Shown piece by piece: positions 37,680 to 46,896 of a stretch of 64,000 nucleotides of DNA. Under the pieces are notes generated by a model that did not search any database, was not told the DNA's origin, and saw only the letters and a list, made by a program, of their open reading frames with translations. Made by a program: the position numbers and the translations under genes. Source of the stretch: Bdellovibrio sp. NC01 (GTDB lineage Bacteria; Bdellovibrionota; Bdellovibrionia; Bdellovibrionales; Bdellovibrionaceae); NCBI RefSeq assembly GCF_006874625.1, contig NZ_CP030034.1, positions 2,914,001 through 2,978,000 of the forward strand. Reading direction: 5' to 3'. The stretch's first letter is position 1. Each line of letters starts with the position of its first letter.

Positions 37680-37790
37680 TGGCCGGGCTTTACCTCTTAC
37701 GAGTGCCAGTATGTCGACCAAAGCTTCAGCTGCGTTGACTCCGGTAAACCGAAGTGGGTACGTGCTGAACGATTACTCCCTAACGAATGG
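37680..37790 (-). promoter_or_regulatory. Probable yybP-ykoY (Mn2+) riboswitch
   Basis: On the minus strand in the mntP leader, GGGAGTA (complement of 37774-37780) is followed by a hairpin around CGGTTTACCG, then GTCGACATACTGGC (the complement of GTATGTC is at 37709-37715) and GTAAGAGGTAAAG. These resemble the GGGGAGUA and CAUACU signatures of RF00080, which controls Mn2+ exporters such as MntP. The outer stem is not obvious by eye, so the call rests on motifs, order and the downstream gene. Confidence 0.6.
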
Positions 37791-37794
37791 TTGC

Positions 37795-37823
37795 AAGATA
37801 ATGGCAGCATACCTTGTTGTCAA
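37795..37823 (-). promoter_or_regulatory. Sigma-70 promoter of mntP
   Basis: Minus-strand TTGACA (complement of 37818-37823), a 17-base spacer and TATCTT (complement of 37795-37800). The start would fall just before the GGGAGTA of the riboswitch, consistent with an aptamer at the very 5' end. Confidence 0.65.
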
Positions 37824-37964
37824 CTGCCTTTCAGTTGCTCTTTTTCGCCCCTGTCAAATTAATGGCCAATCATCCCCCTACGAGGAGCATTTAAATCCTT
37901 ATGACCACTGAAATTCCGGGCATTACGGTTGCAATAATTTTTCGCATTAACCAAGGATCTTGCT
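37824..37964. other. Rest of the mntP-desaturase intergenic region
   Basis: Between the mntP promoter and the desaturase start, I see one small hairpin on the plus strand (CAACTG-CCTTT-CAGTTG followed by CTCTTTTT, starting near 37821) and the leader of the desaturase with a CAAGGA ribosome site. There is no other open frame or convincing promoter motif. Confidence 0.4.
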
Positions 37965-38960
37965 ATGTCTCAGAGTTTTGAAAAACTACTCACAGCTGAC
38001 CAAAAAGAAGTTGTGCGCAAAAACTTGCGTGAACTGTCGGTCTTAGATCAGCGTAAAAGTGTCGGCGCCTTCGCACTTGATTGGATTCTGATCTTAGCAA
38101 CGATCGTAATTTCGGAAAAATTCTTTAGCCCAGCACTTTATCTTTTAGCCGTGTTATTCATCGGGACTCGCCAACATGCGATCGCGATCCTTTCCCACGA
38201 TGCGGCCCACTATCGCATTCTGACAAATCGTAAAGCCAATGTGTGGATGACAAACCTTCTGGCGTCATGGCCACTGTTCGTGCAACTGGAGTTATATCGT
38301 TTAAGTCATCTGCAACATCACCAATATACAAATGCGCCCCAAGATCCAGATGTGATCTATCAAAAAGATTTGTGGGATTATCAATTCCCAATGTCTGCTA
38401 AAAAACTTCTTAAAATTTTCGCGATGGATTTCTTGGGCTTCGGCATGATCGCGAATCTAAAACGCGCTGCCCGCTATACGATGGATGCAGAAATTAAACA
38501 GGCGGTAAAAAAAGATACGGACCAAACCAAGCATGGACGTTTGGCATTTTATATTCTGCTTGCCGTTGCTCTGACAGTCTTTGGCGGATGGAAACTGTAC
38601 TTGATGTACTGGATGCTTCCGTTGTTCTGGGTATTGCCGGCATTGCTGCGTTTGAGAAATATCAGCGAACATTATGGTCTTTCGCGCGTGAATGAATTGA
38701 AAGGCTCGCGTGATGTTTTGTGCGGACCGATTGAAGCGTGGATTTTTGCACCTCACAACGTGAATCTGCATTTGGTGCATCACCTTTATCCATCAGTGCC
38801 GTTTTATAACTTAAGAAAATTCCACGAAGTGTTAATGACAATTCCAGCATATCGTGATGGATGCCACAGCAATAATAGCTATTTCTTGCCACACAAAGAT
38901 TCTGTATGGAAGGATTTGACGGCGACGACTGAAGAGGACAAAGTTGAAGTTATCGCATGA
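37965..38960 (+). CDS. Membrane fatty-acid desaturase
   Basis: 331 residues with the three histidine boxes HDAAH, HLQHHQYTN and HLVHHLYPS, as in acyl-lipid delta desaturases and related ketolases/hydroxylases. Hydrophobic pairs surround the first and second boxes. The next gene, encoding a binding protein, overlaps its stop by ATGA, so both are translated together. It is the third desaturase in the window; it is not part of the minus-strand cluster but lies 2 kb away. Confidence 0.9.
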   Translation: MSQSFEKLLTADQKEVVRKNLRELSVLDQRKSVGAFALDWILILATIVISEKFFSPALYLLAVLFIGTRQHAIAILSHDAAHYRILTNRKANVWMTNLLASWPLFVQLELYRLSHLQHHQYTNAPQDPDVIYQKDLWDYQFPMSAKKLLKIFAMDFLGFGMIANLKRAARYTMDAEIKQAVKKDTDQTKHGRLAFYILLAVALTVFGGWKLYLMYWMLPLFWVLPALLRLRNISEHYGLSRVNELKGSRDVLCGPIEAWIFAPHNVNLHLVHHLYPSVPFYNLRKFHEVLMTIPAYRDGCHSNNSYFLPHKDSVWKDLTATTEEDKVEVIA

Positions 38961-39697
38961 TTCTTCTGAAACGTCTTTTACTTGTCGTTAGTGTCTTCAT
39001 GACCGCCGCTGCTTCTGCAATGGCGAAAGAGACATTATCGCTTTACGTGACTCCAGGATACGAACACATCCCCGCTTACAAAGAGTCGATCGACTTTATT
39101 TCTGGCGTCGTCAAAGATGCCGGTTATGAAGTGAAACTGACGGAAGCGCCACGCAAACGCGGACCCACAATGGTTGATAATGGCGAAATCGACGCTTTAC
39201 CAATTCGAAGCGCGCAAGACTTTCCCGAAGCAAAAAATCTGATTAACACGAGCTTCCCGATTGCCTTCACTACTTTTAAAGTTGTCGCTTTGAAAAAGAA
39301 TTCGACTTTTATCGAATCACAGCTTAAAAAATTCCAAGGGGCAATTGTCTTAAATAACTTTGCACTGAAAGCCGAAGGACAGAAACGCAAATTGAATATT
39401 ATCGAGATCAACAACGAATACGTCGATCTACTTAAGATGTTACAAGCCGGTCGCGTTGACTATGTGATCATGCCGCAAGAATTTATTCACAGCTTTCTTA
39501 CGTCGGATAAAAATCTCGAGAAGTCTTTGCTGGTCAGTAAAAAGTCGTTCGTGGATTTACCACTCTATTTTGCCATCAATAAAAATCACAAGAATGCGCT
39601 TCCTAAAATTGAAGCAAGCTTCCGCAAAGCCCTTCGCGGCAATACAGACTCGTTAATCTATATTAAGCATAGTCTTAACAAACACCCTTCAAAATAA
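38957..39697 (+). CDS. Periplasmic solute-binding protein (SBP family 3-like)
   Basis: 246 residues with a signal peptide (LLLVVSVFMTAAASAMA) and the amino-acid-binding-protein fold: LSLYVTPGYEHIPAYKESID, MVDNGEIDALPI, and LLKMLQAGRVDYVIMPQEF. No transporter genes are adjacent. Overlap with the desaturase gene suggests that the two act together, perhaps in sensing or delivering a substrate, but it may only be operon packing. Confidence 0.85.
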   Translation: MILLKRLLLVVSVFMTAAASAMAKETLSLYVTPGYEHIPAYKESIDFISGVVKDAGYEVKLTEAPRKRGPTMVDNGEIDALPIRSAQDFPEAKNLINTSFPIAFTTFKVVALKKNSTFIESQLKKFQGAIVLNNFALKAEGQKRKLNIIEINNEYVDLLKMLQAGRVDYVIMPQEFIHSFLTSDKNLEKSLLVSKKSFVDLPLYFAINKNHKNALPKIEASFRKALRGNTDSLIYIKHSLNKHPSK

Positions 39698-39713
39698 CGA
39701 CGACATTGCAGCC

Positions 39714-40550
39714 TTATGACTTCACTGCAAGTTTCAAAGCTTCAATCGTTAGTTTTTCTGCAGGAGTTTTTCCGAACTCAGGGCGATAGACCAAGCAAAT
39801 GCTGTCTTTAAATGTTGGCAAAGATGTGTGCTGACGAAGATTAAAACCTGAAAGCTTCACCGCTCTTTCGGGAACGATGCCATAGCCAATCTTTTCATCC
39901 ATCATTTTGCAAATCAGTTCAAGACTGTCCGTCGTGATAATTCGTTGCGGTTTGTTCGACCACTTTTTCAGAATCGATTGTGTTTGGAATAAGTTGGGAT
40001 TGCAGATGATCGTATCGAACTCTTCATTGCTCTTTGGACCCCAGACGCCCACAGTATCCACCGCGAGTTTTTGAATAATCAAATCGGGAACTTCTGTGGC
40101 GTTAATAACGATACCGATATCGATGTTACCGCGTTGGATCTCGGCTTGAATGTTACGGGAAAGATCGTGACGAATCTCAATCTTATAATCGGGAGCTTTT
40201 TCTTTAAGATGCGCTATCGCCGCCGGAATCGAGTACTGGGCAACGGTCATGTGCGCGCCAATTGTAATCATACGACCGGCAAAGACGCTTTGGTCGCCGG
40301 TTGCAACTTCCAGATCTTGAATTGATTGCATCAAGGACTGCGCCTTACGTAAGAACACTTTTCCAGAAGGAGTTAACTGAATCCCCGTACGAGAGCGGTA
40401 AAACAGCACATACCTCAGATCGCTTTCCAAGCGCTTTAAGCTTTCCGATAAGGCCGGCTGACTGATTTCAAGCTTTTTCGCCGCTTGAATGATCGTCGTG
40501 CACGAACTGGTTTCTACGAAATTTTGAATATCACTAATTCTGTATTTCAT
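39714..40550 (-). CDS. LysR-type transcriptional regulator
   Basis: 278 residues. The N-terminal winged helix (IIQAAKKLEISQPALSESLKRLE) and the periplasmic-binding-like effector domain (MITIGAHMTVAQYSIPAAIAHL) are typical. The effector domain is slightly short. It faces the secreted genes at 40735 and 41485 across a region with direct repeats at 40626-40660, a plausible target. Confidence 0.92.
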   Translation of the reverse strand: MKYRISDIQNFVETSSCTTIIQAAKKLEISQPALSESLKRLESDLRYVLFYRSRTGIQLTPSGKVFLRKAQSLMQSIQDLEVATGDQSVFAGRMITIGAHMTVAQYSIPAAIAHLKEKAPDYKIEIRHDLSRNIQAEIQRGNIDIGIVINATEVPDLIIQKLAVDTVGVWGPKSNEEFDTIICNPNLFQTQSILKKWSNKPQRIITTDSLELICKMMDEKIGYGIVPERAVKLSGFNLRQHTSLPTFKDSICLVYRPEFGKTPAEKLTIEALKLAVKS

Positions 40551-40625
40551 ATGTTCCTACCTATGAGGTTAGCCAGGCTCATCCTATTTTACTTATGTCC
40601 TACTGGCTAGAAGGAATGTCATATT

Positions 40626-40660
40626 TAATATATGCATTTCCTGTATAATATATGTATTTC
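40626..40660. promoter_or_regulatory. 20-bp-period direct repeats upstream of a LysR gene
   Basis: TAATATATGCATTTC (40626-40640) and TAATATATGTATTTC (40646-40660) differ at one base and repeat with a 20-bp period, two turns of the helix. TATAAT at 40644-40649 lies between them. The placement fits regulator binding on one DNA face at a promoter toward 40735. Confidence 0.5.
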
Positions 40661-40734
40661 TATTCATTACTCTTCTTTTGAAATCCCGCCTATAAGTCCT
40701 CGCATACAAAACCCCACCCCTTTTAGGAGATTTT

Positions 40735-41430
40735 ATGAAAGCGACTGTTCTAGCCCTTGCGGCGCTGATTTCAGGAGTCCAAGCCCAAGCCGGCGACCTT
40801 AAATGCTCTGGTAAAACGGATGCAAAACGTCCTTTGTTCGTCGATGTCACGGGTGAAGGCCCTGCCGCTGATGGCTCTATCTATCAACTTGCGTTTACTG
40901 TTACTAAAAACGGCGGCAACGTCATTCGTAACTGGCCGGGCACTAAAACCTTTAAGCCAGGTGCCGTGCAAAATAGCTACGCTTACTTCCAAATTCAACA
41001 AAAAGACGAGCAATACATTGTTGGCCTTGCGATCCCTGTTTCTGGGAACGGCAATGCTGAAGTTCGTTTGCAGGACGTTAACACGAAAGAACTTATCGCG
41101 AGCATTCCTATGCAGTGTTCAGCAACTTCGGGCATGACATACAGACAAATGAACGACCTCTGCGAAGCTGTTGCTGCAAAGGCCGCAGAAAAAGAAACTC
41201 ATAAAGAAGACAAAGAAGCTTCATTAGGTGACGTGACGATCGTTGATAAAGACGGCAATGAAATCCAAGCCAACGAAGGCTTCACTGGCATTTACAATTA
41301 CGAATACAGCGTGAATGAAGAATGCTTGGACGGCATCCAAATAGAGACCAAACTTAAAAAAGATAAAAACGGCAAAATGACTTGTGAAGTGATTTCCACT
41401 CAAGGTATCGGCCAAAGAGATTGCGGCTAA
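40735..41430 (+). CDS. Secreted protein of unknown function
   Basis: 231 residues with signal peptide MKATVLALAALISGVQAQA, followed by a beta-rich domain (LAFTVTKNGGNVIRNWPGTK) with several cysteines (LKCSG, MQCSA, ECLDG, TCEVI, DCG at the end), likely disulfides. It has TTAGGAG before the ATG. It lies downstream of direct repeats facing a LysR gene and is followed by another secreted gene. I do not recognise the family. Confidence 0.82.
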   Translation: MKATVLALAALISGVQAQAGDLKCSGKTDAKRPLFVDVTGEGPAADGSIYQLAFTVTKNGGNVIRNWPGTKTFKPGAVQNSYAYFQIQQKDEQYIVGLAIPVSGNGNAEVRLQDVNTKELIASIPMQCSATSGMTYRQMNDLCEAVAAKAAEKETHKEDKEASLGDVTIVDKDGNEIQANEGFTGIYNYEYSVNEECLDGIQIETKLKKDKNGKMTCEVISTQGIGQRDCG

Positions 41431-41484
41431 CCCCCGCCTTTCACTTAAGCCTTCACTGACACTTTTATTTTGGAGAATTATATT

Positions 41485-42135
41485 ATGAAAAATTTGATGA
41501 TCGTTCTAAGTTTAGTATTTGGTTCTTTAACTGCGTCAGCAGCCCAAGAAGTTGCAACCCAAGGTCCTTTGGCAAATGCGTTAGTAAATGCTTATCGTGA
41601 CTACGCAGATCGTAGCCAAGGATATATCGTCCCTGGGCAAATTGAAGTTTCTAAAATCCTTTATCATGGCAAACAACTTTCAAACCCAGCGGCGCAAATT
41701 TACACCGCATATTTGAAAGTCGGTCGTGCTGATTGGCCGTCAACGGCTGTACAATTTAAAGTGCTCAATGGCGCCATTGATTCGTTTGAAGGGATGTTTT
41801 CTGTTTCTGCTCAGATGATCAGACATCAAGATGGCACAGACGCACGCTTCCCGATGGGCTTTGACGAAAGCGCGATGGCACTTCTTTATCAAGAAGCGTT
41901 TGAAGCGGCGAAGTCTTTATACATTCAAGCGGCTGGTGGCAAAGATTACGTCGGAACATTCTATGTGCAAACATTCGATGCTTCTGAAACTTTGCAACCA
42001 AAGATCAGTATCAGTGTATCAAGCTTTAGTATTTCAAAAGATGGTCGTGACTCAACTCCTTCACAACAATCTTACATTCTTTTGAGCACAAAAGATGGCA
42101 AGGTTTTGAATGTGAAAAAGGGTTGGTACTACTAG
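41485..42135 (+). CDS. Secreted protein of unknown function
   Basis: 216 residues starting at 41485, where GGAG lies 8 bases upstream. A signal peptide (MKNLMIVLSLVFGSLTASA) precedes a domain with TGPLANALVNAYRDYADRSQ-like helices and long strands (IYTAYLKVGRADWPSTAVQF). No cysteine clusters. It may be co-transcribed with the gene at 40735 and ends at a strong terminator. Function unknown. Confidence 0.8.
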   Translation: MKNLMIVLSLVFGSLTASAAQEVATQGPLANALVNAYRDYADRSQGYIVPGQIEVSKILYHGKQLSNPAAQIYTAYLKVGRADWPSTAVQFKVLNGAIDSFEGMFSVSAQMIRHQDGTDARFPMGFDESAMALLYQEAFEAAKSLYIQAAGGKDYVGTFYVQTFDASETLQPKISISVSSFSISKDGRDSTPSQQSYILLSTKDGKVLNVKKGWYY

Positions 42136-42144
42136 AAGGGGTCA

Positions 42145-42172
42145 GGGCATGAAGCAATTCATGCCCTTTTTT
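42145..42172 (+). terminator. Rho-independent terminator
   Basis: GGGCATGAA (42145-42153), loop GCAA, TTCATGCCC (42158-42166), T-run. Confidence 0.92.
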
Positions 42173-42234
42173 ATGTGCGTTAGACCTTTCCAGTTCTTCG
42201 TTATAAGAGCAAGATTATAACTAAGGAGTGCCCC

Positions 42235-42618
42235 ATGGAAAACTTCATCGCACGAATTGATCACATTGTCCTTACTGTCGAAAACATTCCCAACACCGTT
42301 GCCTTCTACACCAAAGTTCTTGGCATGCGCGAAGAAACTTTCAAACAAGGTCGCACGGCGCTGATGTTTGGAAATCAAAAATTCAATCTTCATCAAAAAG
42401 GTCATGAGTTTGAACCGAAGGCACAGCGCCCGACTCCGGGCTCTATCGATTTGTGTCTTATCACTGAAACGCCAATCAATGAAGTCATCATCTGGCTTCG
42501 TAAGTGCAATGTAAAAATCGAAGAAGGCCCTGTCGAGCGCACGGGTGCTATCGGTAAAATCAATTCGGTCTACATTCGCGATCCTGATTGGAACTTGATC
42601 GAGATTTCTAATTACTAA
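42235..42618 (+). CDS. VOC family (glyoxalase/bleomycin-resistance fold) protein
   Basis: 127 residues with the paired beta-alpha-beta-beta-beta modules of the vicinal-oxygen-chelate fold: [25 protein letters not shown] at the start (metal-ligand His in DHI) and [15 protein letters not shown] at the end (Glu ligand). AAGGAG precedes the ATG. It may isomerise, dioxygenate or bind small molecules; the substrate is unknown. Confidence 0.88.
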   Translation: MENFIARIDHIVLTVENIPNTVAFYTKVLGMREETFKQGRTALMFGNQKFNLHQKGHEFEPKAQRPTPGSIDLCLITETPINEVIIWLRKCNVKIEEGPVERTGAIGKINSVYIRDPDWNLIEISNY

Positions 42619-42672
42619 GATTTGTCAGTAAACATATTGTGAGTAAAGAAAGCGCTCGTCGATAATTAAACT

Positions 42673-44214
42673 ATGAGATTATTATTGGCGTGCGTATTAA
42701 TTTGCTGTGCAAGTACTGGCTGTTCTTCACTGCCAAAAAATCCTGATCGCCCCGTCTCTTACGCGTTGCCACCAGATCCCAATACACGCATCGCTCATGA
42801 CTTTGCTCAACGTTTAAATCCTGATGCGCATCCTGGTGATTCCGCTTTCATTCCGTTAGTGACTGGCCAAGATGCCTTGCTGGCTCGTATTCGTTCTGCG
42901 CACTTAGCTGATAAAACTTTAGATTTACAATACTACATTTGGGCGAACGATCTGACGGGACACACGATGATGTATTACGTTTTGCTGGCGGCAGACCGTG
43001 GCGTGCGTGTGCGCATTCTGTTAGACGATTTAAATCAGGGCCAATATCAAAAGACTTTAACGATTCTCAGTTCCCATCCTAACATCGAAATTCGTATGGT
43101 AAATCCTTTTGCTAATCGCACTGCGCGCTGGCTGGATTTCACACGCTATTCCGATATCAATCAACGTATGCACAATAAAGTTTTTATTGCCGACAATCAG
43201 ATCGCCGTCGTGGGTGGCAGAAATATCGGCAACGAGTACTTCTGGGCGAGTGACGAAATCAATTTTGGCGATTTTGATTTATGGGCCATGGGTTCCGTGG
43301 CGCAAGATCTGTCGAAGGAGTTTGATACCTATTGGAATAGCAATATCGTTTATCCCATTGAAAGTTTAAATCCTGACTTTAAGCCCACAGAAAAAGATCT
43401 TGCTGATTTAAAAATCAAGGCCTTCAACGCTTTTTCAGAATCCGAGCAATCGCAATATGCGGGCACTTTGCGTACAGCCTTAAAAGGTCAGTTGCTGGAT
43501 AAAGATCTAACGCCTTACTGGGCTAAGTATGAAGTCCATTTCGATCCACCGGAAAAGTTTCACCAAAAGCCAGACGAACAAAAAACAACTTTGCGCTTTC
43601 AACTGGCACCCTACATTCGCAACACACAAAAGGAACTTATCTTAGTGTCGCCGTACTTTGTGCCTCGTGATAGCGGTCTTAAATTCTTTAAAGAGTTGCA
43701 AGAGCGTGGCGTGCAGGCAATGGTATTAACGAACTCGTTAGCCTCAAGCGATCAGTCCGTTGTGTTTTCAGGTTATAAGGATTCACGTAAATCATTATTG
43801 AAAGATGGCGTGCATCTGTATGAATTAAAGCCCTCGATCCCGAAGGAAATGAAGACCGCACACCATATTGGTTCAAGCTCGGCGCAATCAGGGTTGCATG
43901 GCAAAGTCTTCGTCTTTGATCGTAAGAATATTTTTGTCGGCTCTATGAATTTAGATCCGCGCTCGTTGGAGTTAAACAGTGAAATGGGCGTTGTCGTTCA
44001 CAGCCCAGAGTTGGCGACGGATTTTGCGACTCAGTTTATTACAAAGCTTCCTGAAACTGCTTATAAGTTAAGCCTAAATGAAGCCGGTGATATTCGCTGG
44101 ACTGATAGCGAAGACGGAAGAAATATTATTTACGATAATGAACCGGAAACAAGCTGGTGGAAACGCTTCAAGGCAGGGTTTCTGTCTATCTTCGTTCCCA
44201 CAAGCGAACTTTAA
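42673..44214 (+). CDS. Phospholipase D family lipoprotein (ClsC/YmdC-like)
   Basis: 513 residues with two HKD sites: HNKVFIADNQIAVVGGRNIG and HGKVFVFDRKNIFVGSMNLD, giving the H-x-K-x4-D pairs of phospholipase D enzymes. The N terminus (LACVLICCASTGCSSLP) is a lipoprotein signal with a slightly unusual lipobox. The layout resembles ClsC-type cardiolipin synthases, although ClsC usually works with a partner. It probably transfers phosphatidyl groups at the envelope; nuclease or phospholipase action is also possible. Confidence 0.88.
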   Translation: MRLLLACVLICCASTGCSSLPKNPDRPVSYALPPDPNTRIAHDFAQRLNPDAHPGDSAFIPLVTGQDALLARIRSAHLADKTLDLQYYIWANDLTGHTMMYYVLLAADRGVRVRILLDDLNQGQYQKTLTILSSHPNIEIRMVNPFANRTARWLDFTRYSDINQRMHNKVFIADNQIAVVGGRNIGNEYFWASDEINFGDFDLWAMGSVAQDLSKEFDTYWNSNIVYPIESLNPDFKPTEKDLADLKIKAFNAFSESEQSQYAGTLRTALKGQLLDKDLTPYWAKYEVHFDPPEKFHQKPDEQKTTLRFQLAPYIRNTQKELILVSPYFVPRDSGLKFFKELQERGVQAMVLTNSLASSDQSVVFSGYKDSRKSLLKDGVHLYELKPSIPKEMKTAHHIGSSSAQSGLHGKVFVFDRKNIFVGSMNLDPRSLELNSEMGVVVHSPELATDFATQFITKLPETAYKLSLNEAGDIRWTDSEDGRNIIYDNEPETSWWKRFKAGFLSIFVPTSEL

Positions 44215-44215
44215 G

Positions 44216-44872
44216 CTAGTGCAAAGGTGTTGAAGTTTTATCGCTGTTGCGAGTGCTTTCCCAGTCTTTGCCTTGTGCTTGGAAATAGTGATATTCGATT
44301 TCATCGTAAGAGATGGGTTTCATCGACTTCGCGAAGCTCATATCTTGCATAAGCTCTTTGTGTTCATTACGAAGAGCGAATCCCAAACCAATCAGACTTA
44401 AACCACCAAATACCAAGTCGACGCCAACAAAAGTTCCGATTGTCCAGAATGCCGATGCCGGGAAGGTGTACAAGATAATGCTTGCTAAGAACACCGAGAT
44501 CACACCATTAAAAGCATAATAGCCCCAGCCCGTAGTACCTTCGATAAATGAGCCCACCACTTTCGCAATACCACTTGCTAACAGCAAGAAGCCCACTATC
44601 AAAGTAAGCCCTAAAGTATTGGCGATAGGATTTCGCGCAATCAATATCCCGCAGACGACGCTTAGTACTCCCAGAGTCATATGCGACCATAGCTGTCCGT
44701 GCTTACGCCCTTGAATGCCATAAACGATTTGCGAAATACCCGCGACAAATAAAATTGCCGCCAAGGCCATCACCGCAAACAGTGTCGACGCCGGTGTAAA
44801 TATCAATGCCAAGACGCCAAGAACCAGATAGATACTTCCGAGGATTATTAAGCGAGTTGTTTTCTTAGGCAT
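44216..44872 (-). CDS. HdeD/DUF308 family membrane protein
   Basis: 218 residues from 44872, where GGGGAGGCGGTT precedes the ATG. Six hydrophobic segments with the repeated glycine-rich patterns of the family (LGSIYLVLGVLALIF, LGVLSVVCGILIAR, GFLLLASGIAKVVGSFIEG, FGGLSLIGLGFAL). The C terminus is acidic and cytoplasmic. HdeD-type proteins are linked to acid resistance; a direct role here is not shown. Confidence 0.88.
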   Translation of the reverse strand: MPKKTTRLIILGSIYLVLGVLALIFTPASTLFAVMALAAILFVAGISQIVYGIQGRKHGQLWSHMTLGVLSVVCGILIARNPIANTLGLTLIVGFLLLASGIAKVVGSFIEGTTGWGYYAFNGVISVFLASIILYTFPASAFWTIGTFVGVDLVFGGLSLIGLGFALRNEHKELMQDMSFAKSMKPISYDEIEYHYFQAQGKDWESTRNSDKTSTPLH

Positions 44873-44945
44873 AACCGCCTCCCCATAACTCAAGCATGCG
44901 CGGGTGATTTTAGAAAACAAGACCGGATACAGACTTTGATTTTAT

Positions 44946-45992
44946 TTATTTCACCAATACTTGAATTGGTCCTAAGCCAGTTGTCTGGCCTGTGGCCTGT
45001 TGAATCAGCGAACCATCATTTGAGATCGTAAGCGGAATTAACAACGACATTCCATCGACAACGAATGCCATGTTTCCTTTGGTTGCGATGGATTCTGGAA
45101 ATTCACCGACAAGAGTTGTTCCTGGAGTCAAATCCGTCAAAGTTCCATCATTCGCTAATGCATACATGGATACCGACGCATCATTGGAATTCGTCACATA
45201 GACATAGGAACCTTGCACTTTAATACTTGTCGGGCGAACTCCTGTTGCAATTGTCTGTTGTGACGTCAAAGTTCCGTCACTTCCAATTTTAAAAACTTCA
45301 ACTTGATCCGTCATGCAACTGACCGTGAAGATGAACTCGCCGCCATTTGTTTTGGCCGTACCTAAAGGACCTGTGGGGCATGCGGATGCCGCAACGGTTG
45401 CTGGAGAAAGCGAAGTCAATGTGCCGTCCGTGGCGACTGCGAATTGTGCAATGCTGTCGTCTCCGGCATTGACAATATACGCGTAACTTCCTGTTGTATT
45501 AAAAGTCATATTAATTGGAAAATTCAATCCACCGATATTTCCCAAATTCGTTAAACTGCCATCAGTCGCAATTTCATAACGAGTGACATTGTCATCTTGC
45601 TTATTCACCGAATAAAGATATTGGCCATTCGGTGAAACGACGAGTGCCTGCGGAAATGATCCCGTCACTACCGGCAAATTAATGGGCACAAGCTCACCAT
45701 CACTGCCAATCGCGTATTGAGAAATAGTGTCGTCCCCTGCATTCGCGACATACGCTGATTTTCCTGATGGCGTCAGCACCATTGCAACCGGATACGATCC
45801 AGTAGGTTGTTTTGCCGTGATCATTGGTGTGATCACTCCGCCGACACTCTGATATTGAGAGATCGATTCATCACCATTGTTTAAAACATAAATGGTGTGC
45901 GTTTCGTTTGTGCTTGTACCACCACCTCCGCCGGTACAAGCAGAAAGAATGCACATCATTAAAGCTAGAATTGGTAATTTTAGATCTTTCAT
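44946..45992 (-). CDS. Lipoprotein beta-propeller (YVTN/lactonase-like)
   Basis: 348 residues. The lipoprotein signal ends in ILSAC, followed by a glycine linker. About seven repeats follow, each of the form A/S-Y-V/I-x-N-A-G-D-D-S/T-I-x-Q/R-Y/F (for example AYVANAGDDTISQYAIGSDG), the YVTN beta-propeller, as in 3-carboxymuconate cyclase or lactonase-like proteins. It likely has a binding role at the envelope. Confidence 0.88.
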   Translation of the reverse strand: MKDLKLPILALMMCILSACTGGGGGTSTNETHTIYVLNNGDESISQYQSVGGVITPMITAKQPTGSYPVAMVLTPSGKSAYVANAGDDTISQYAIGSDGELVPINLPVVTGSFPQALVVSPNGQYLYSVNKQDDNVTRYEIATDGSLTNLGNIGGLNFPINMTFNTTGSYAYIVNAGDDSIAQFAVATDGTLTSLSPATVAASACPTGPLGTAKTNGGEFIFTVSCMTDQVEVFKIGSDGTLTSQQTIATGVRPTSIKVQGSYVYVTNSNDASVSMYALANDGTLTDLTPGTTLVGEFPESIATKGNMAFVVDGMSLLIPLTISNDGSLIQQATGQTTGLGPIQVLVK

Positions 45993-46022
45993 ATCACATT
46001 CACTTTCTGTGAAAAGAAGAAG

Positions 46023-46775
46023 CTAGCGGTTCAAACCGCTAGCTAAAACAACTTTCATAGTTGCAGGCGCATTGCCTACAGGACTGTCGACTTCTTCATG
46101 AAGGATCACAAATCCAGCAGCAACCAATTCTTGGCGAATGATTTCGCGTGGAGCGATACGTTTTTGTGCCGTCCATGATTTACCATTTTTATCCACCACA
46201 CCTGCAACATCGCAATGTGGAGTTTGGCGCCACAAGATAAAATTTGGATCTAAGTGCACAGACTCAAAGCTGTCTTCAGGATCATACATTTCAGTTAAGA
46301 TAGTCGTTTTTAAAACGATCTTACCATCCACAGCCAATGAGTCGTGCATTGCTTTTAACAAGCGCATGCGATCTTCTGGCATCGGAGTGTTAGTTAAGCA
46401 CTCGCAGTCATGGATTAAATCGAATTGTTGCGCCACTTGTTCCAGGCGAAGAATTCCACCCATCGCGAATGAAATATTCATTTTTTGTTCAAGCGCGATC
46501 TTTTGCACAACTGAAATGGAATTTCTGTACAGGTCATACGCAGCGACTTCAAAACCCATCTCTGCCAAAGTGACAGCAGAAACACCGCTACCTCCGGCAA
46601 GATCCAAAGCCTTCATACCGTAGGTGTGAGGGAAAAATTCAGTCACGACATTTTGTAGAAAGCGTGCATGATCGCGCAAGTTCAAGCCTTGAAGTGCAAC
46701 CATGTTTTGCAGATTGTTGATTCCGATTGGTGTCGCAGGAATCAAACCGATTGTGTTTTGGTATTGCGTTTTCAT
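46023..46775 (-). CDS. SAM-dependent methyltransferase
   Basis: 250 residues with motif I LDLAGGSGVSAVTLAEMGFEV, the acidic end of strand 2 (VAAYDLYRNS), and a later LIHDCECL motif IV. AAAGGAG precedes the ATG. A class I methyltransferase with no partner gene; the substrate is unknown. Confidence 0.9.
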   Translation of the reverse strand: MKTQYQNTIGLIPATPIGINNLQNMVALQGLNLRDHARFLQNVVTEFFPHTYGMKALDLAGGSGVSAVTLAEMGFEVAAYDLYRNSISVVQKIALEQKMNISFAMGGILRLEQVAQQFDLIHDCECLTNTPMPEDRMRLLKAMHDSLAVDGKIVLKTTILTEMYDPEDSFESVHLDPNFILWRQTPHCDVAGVVDKNGKSWTAQKRIAPREIIRQELVAAGFVILHEEVDSPVGNAPATMKVVLASGLNR

Positions 46776-46896
46776 AGAAATCTCCTTTTAAAAATGTTTT
46801 GATCAACTTCGTTGTTGATCTGATGACATTCTTAAAAGCACAGGCGGTGCCAACGATTTCTCATTTTAAAACGCGTTATTTCGATCTGAAGCTGGT

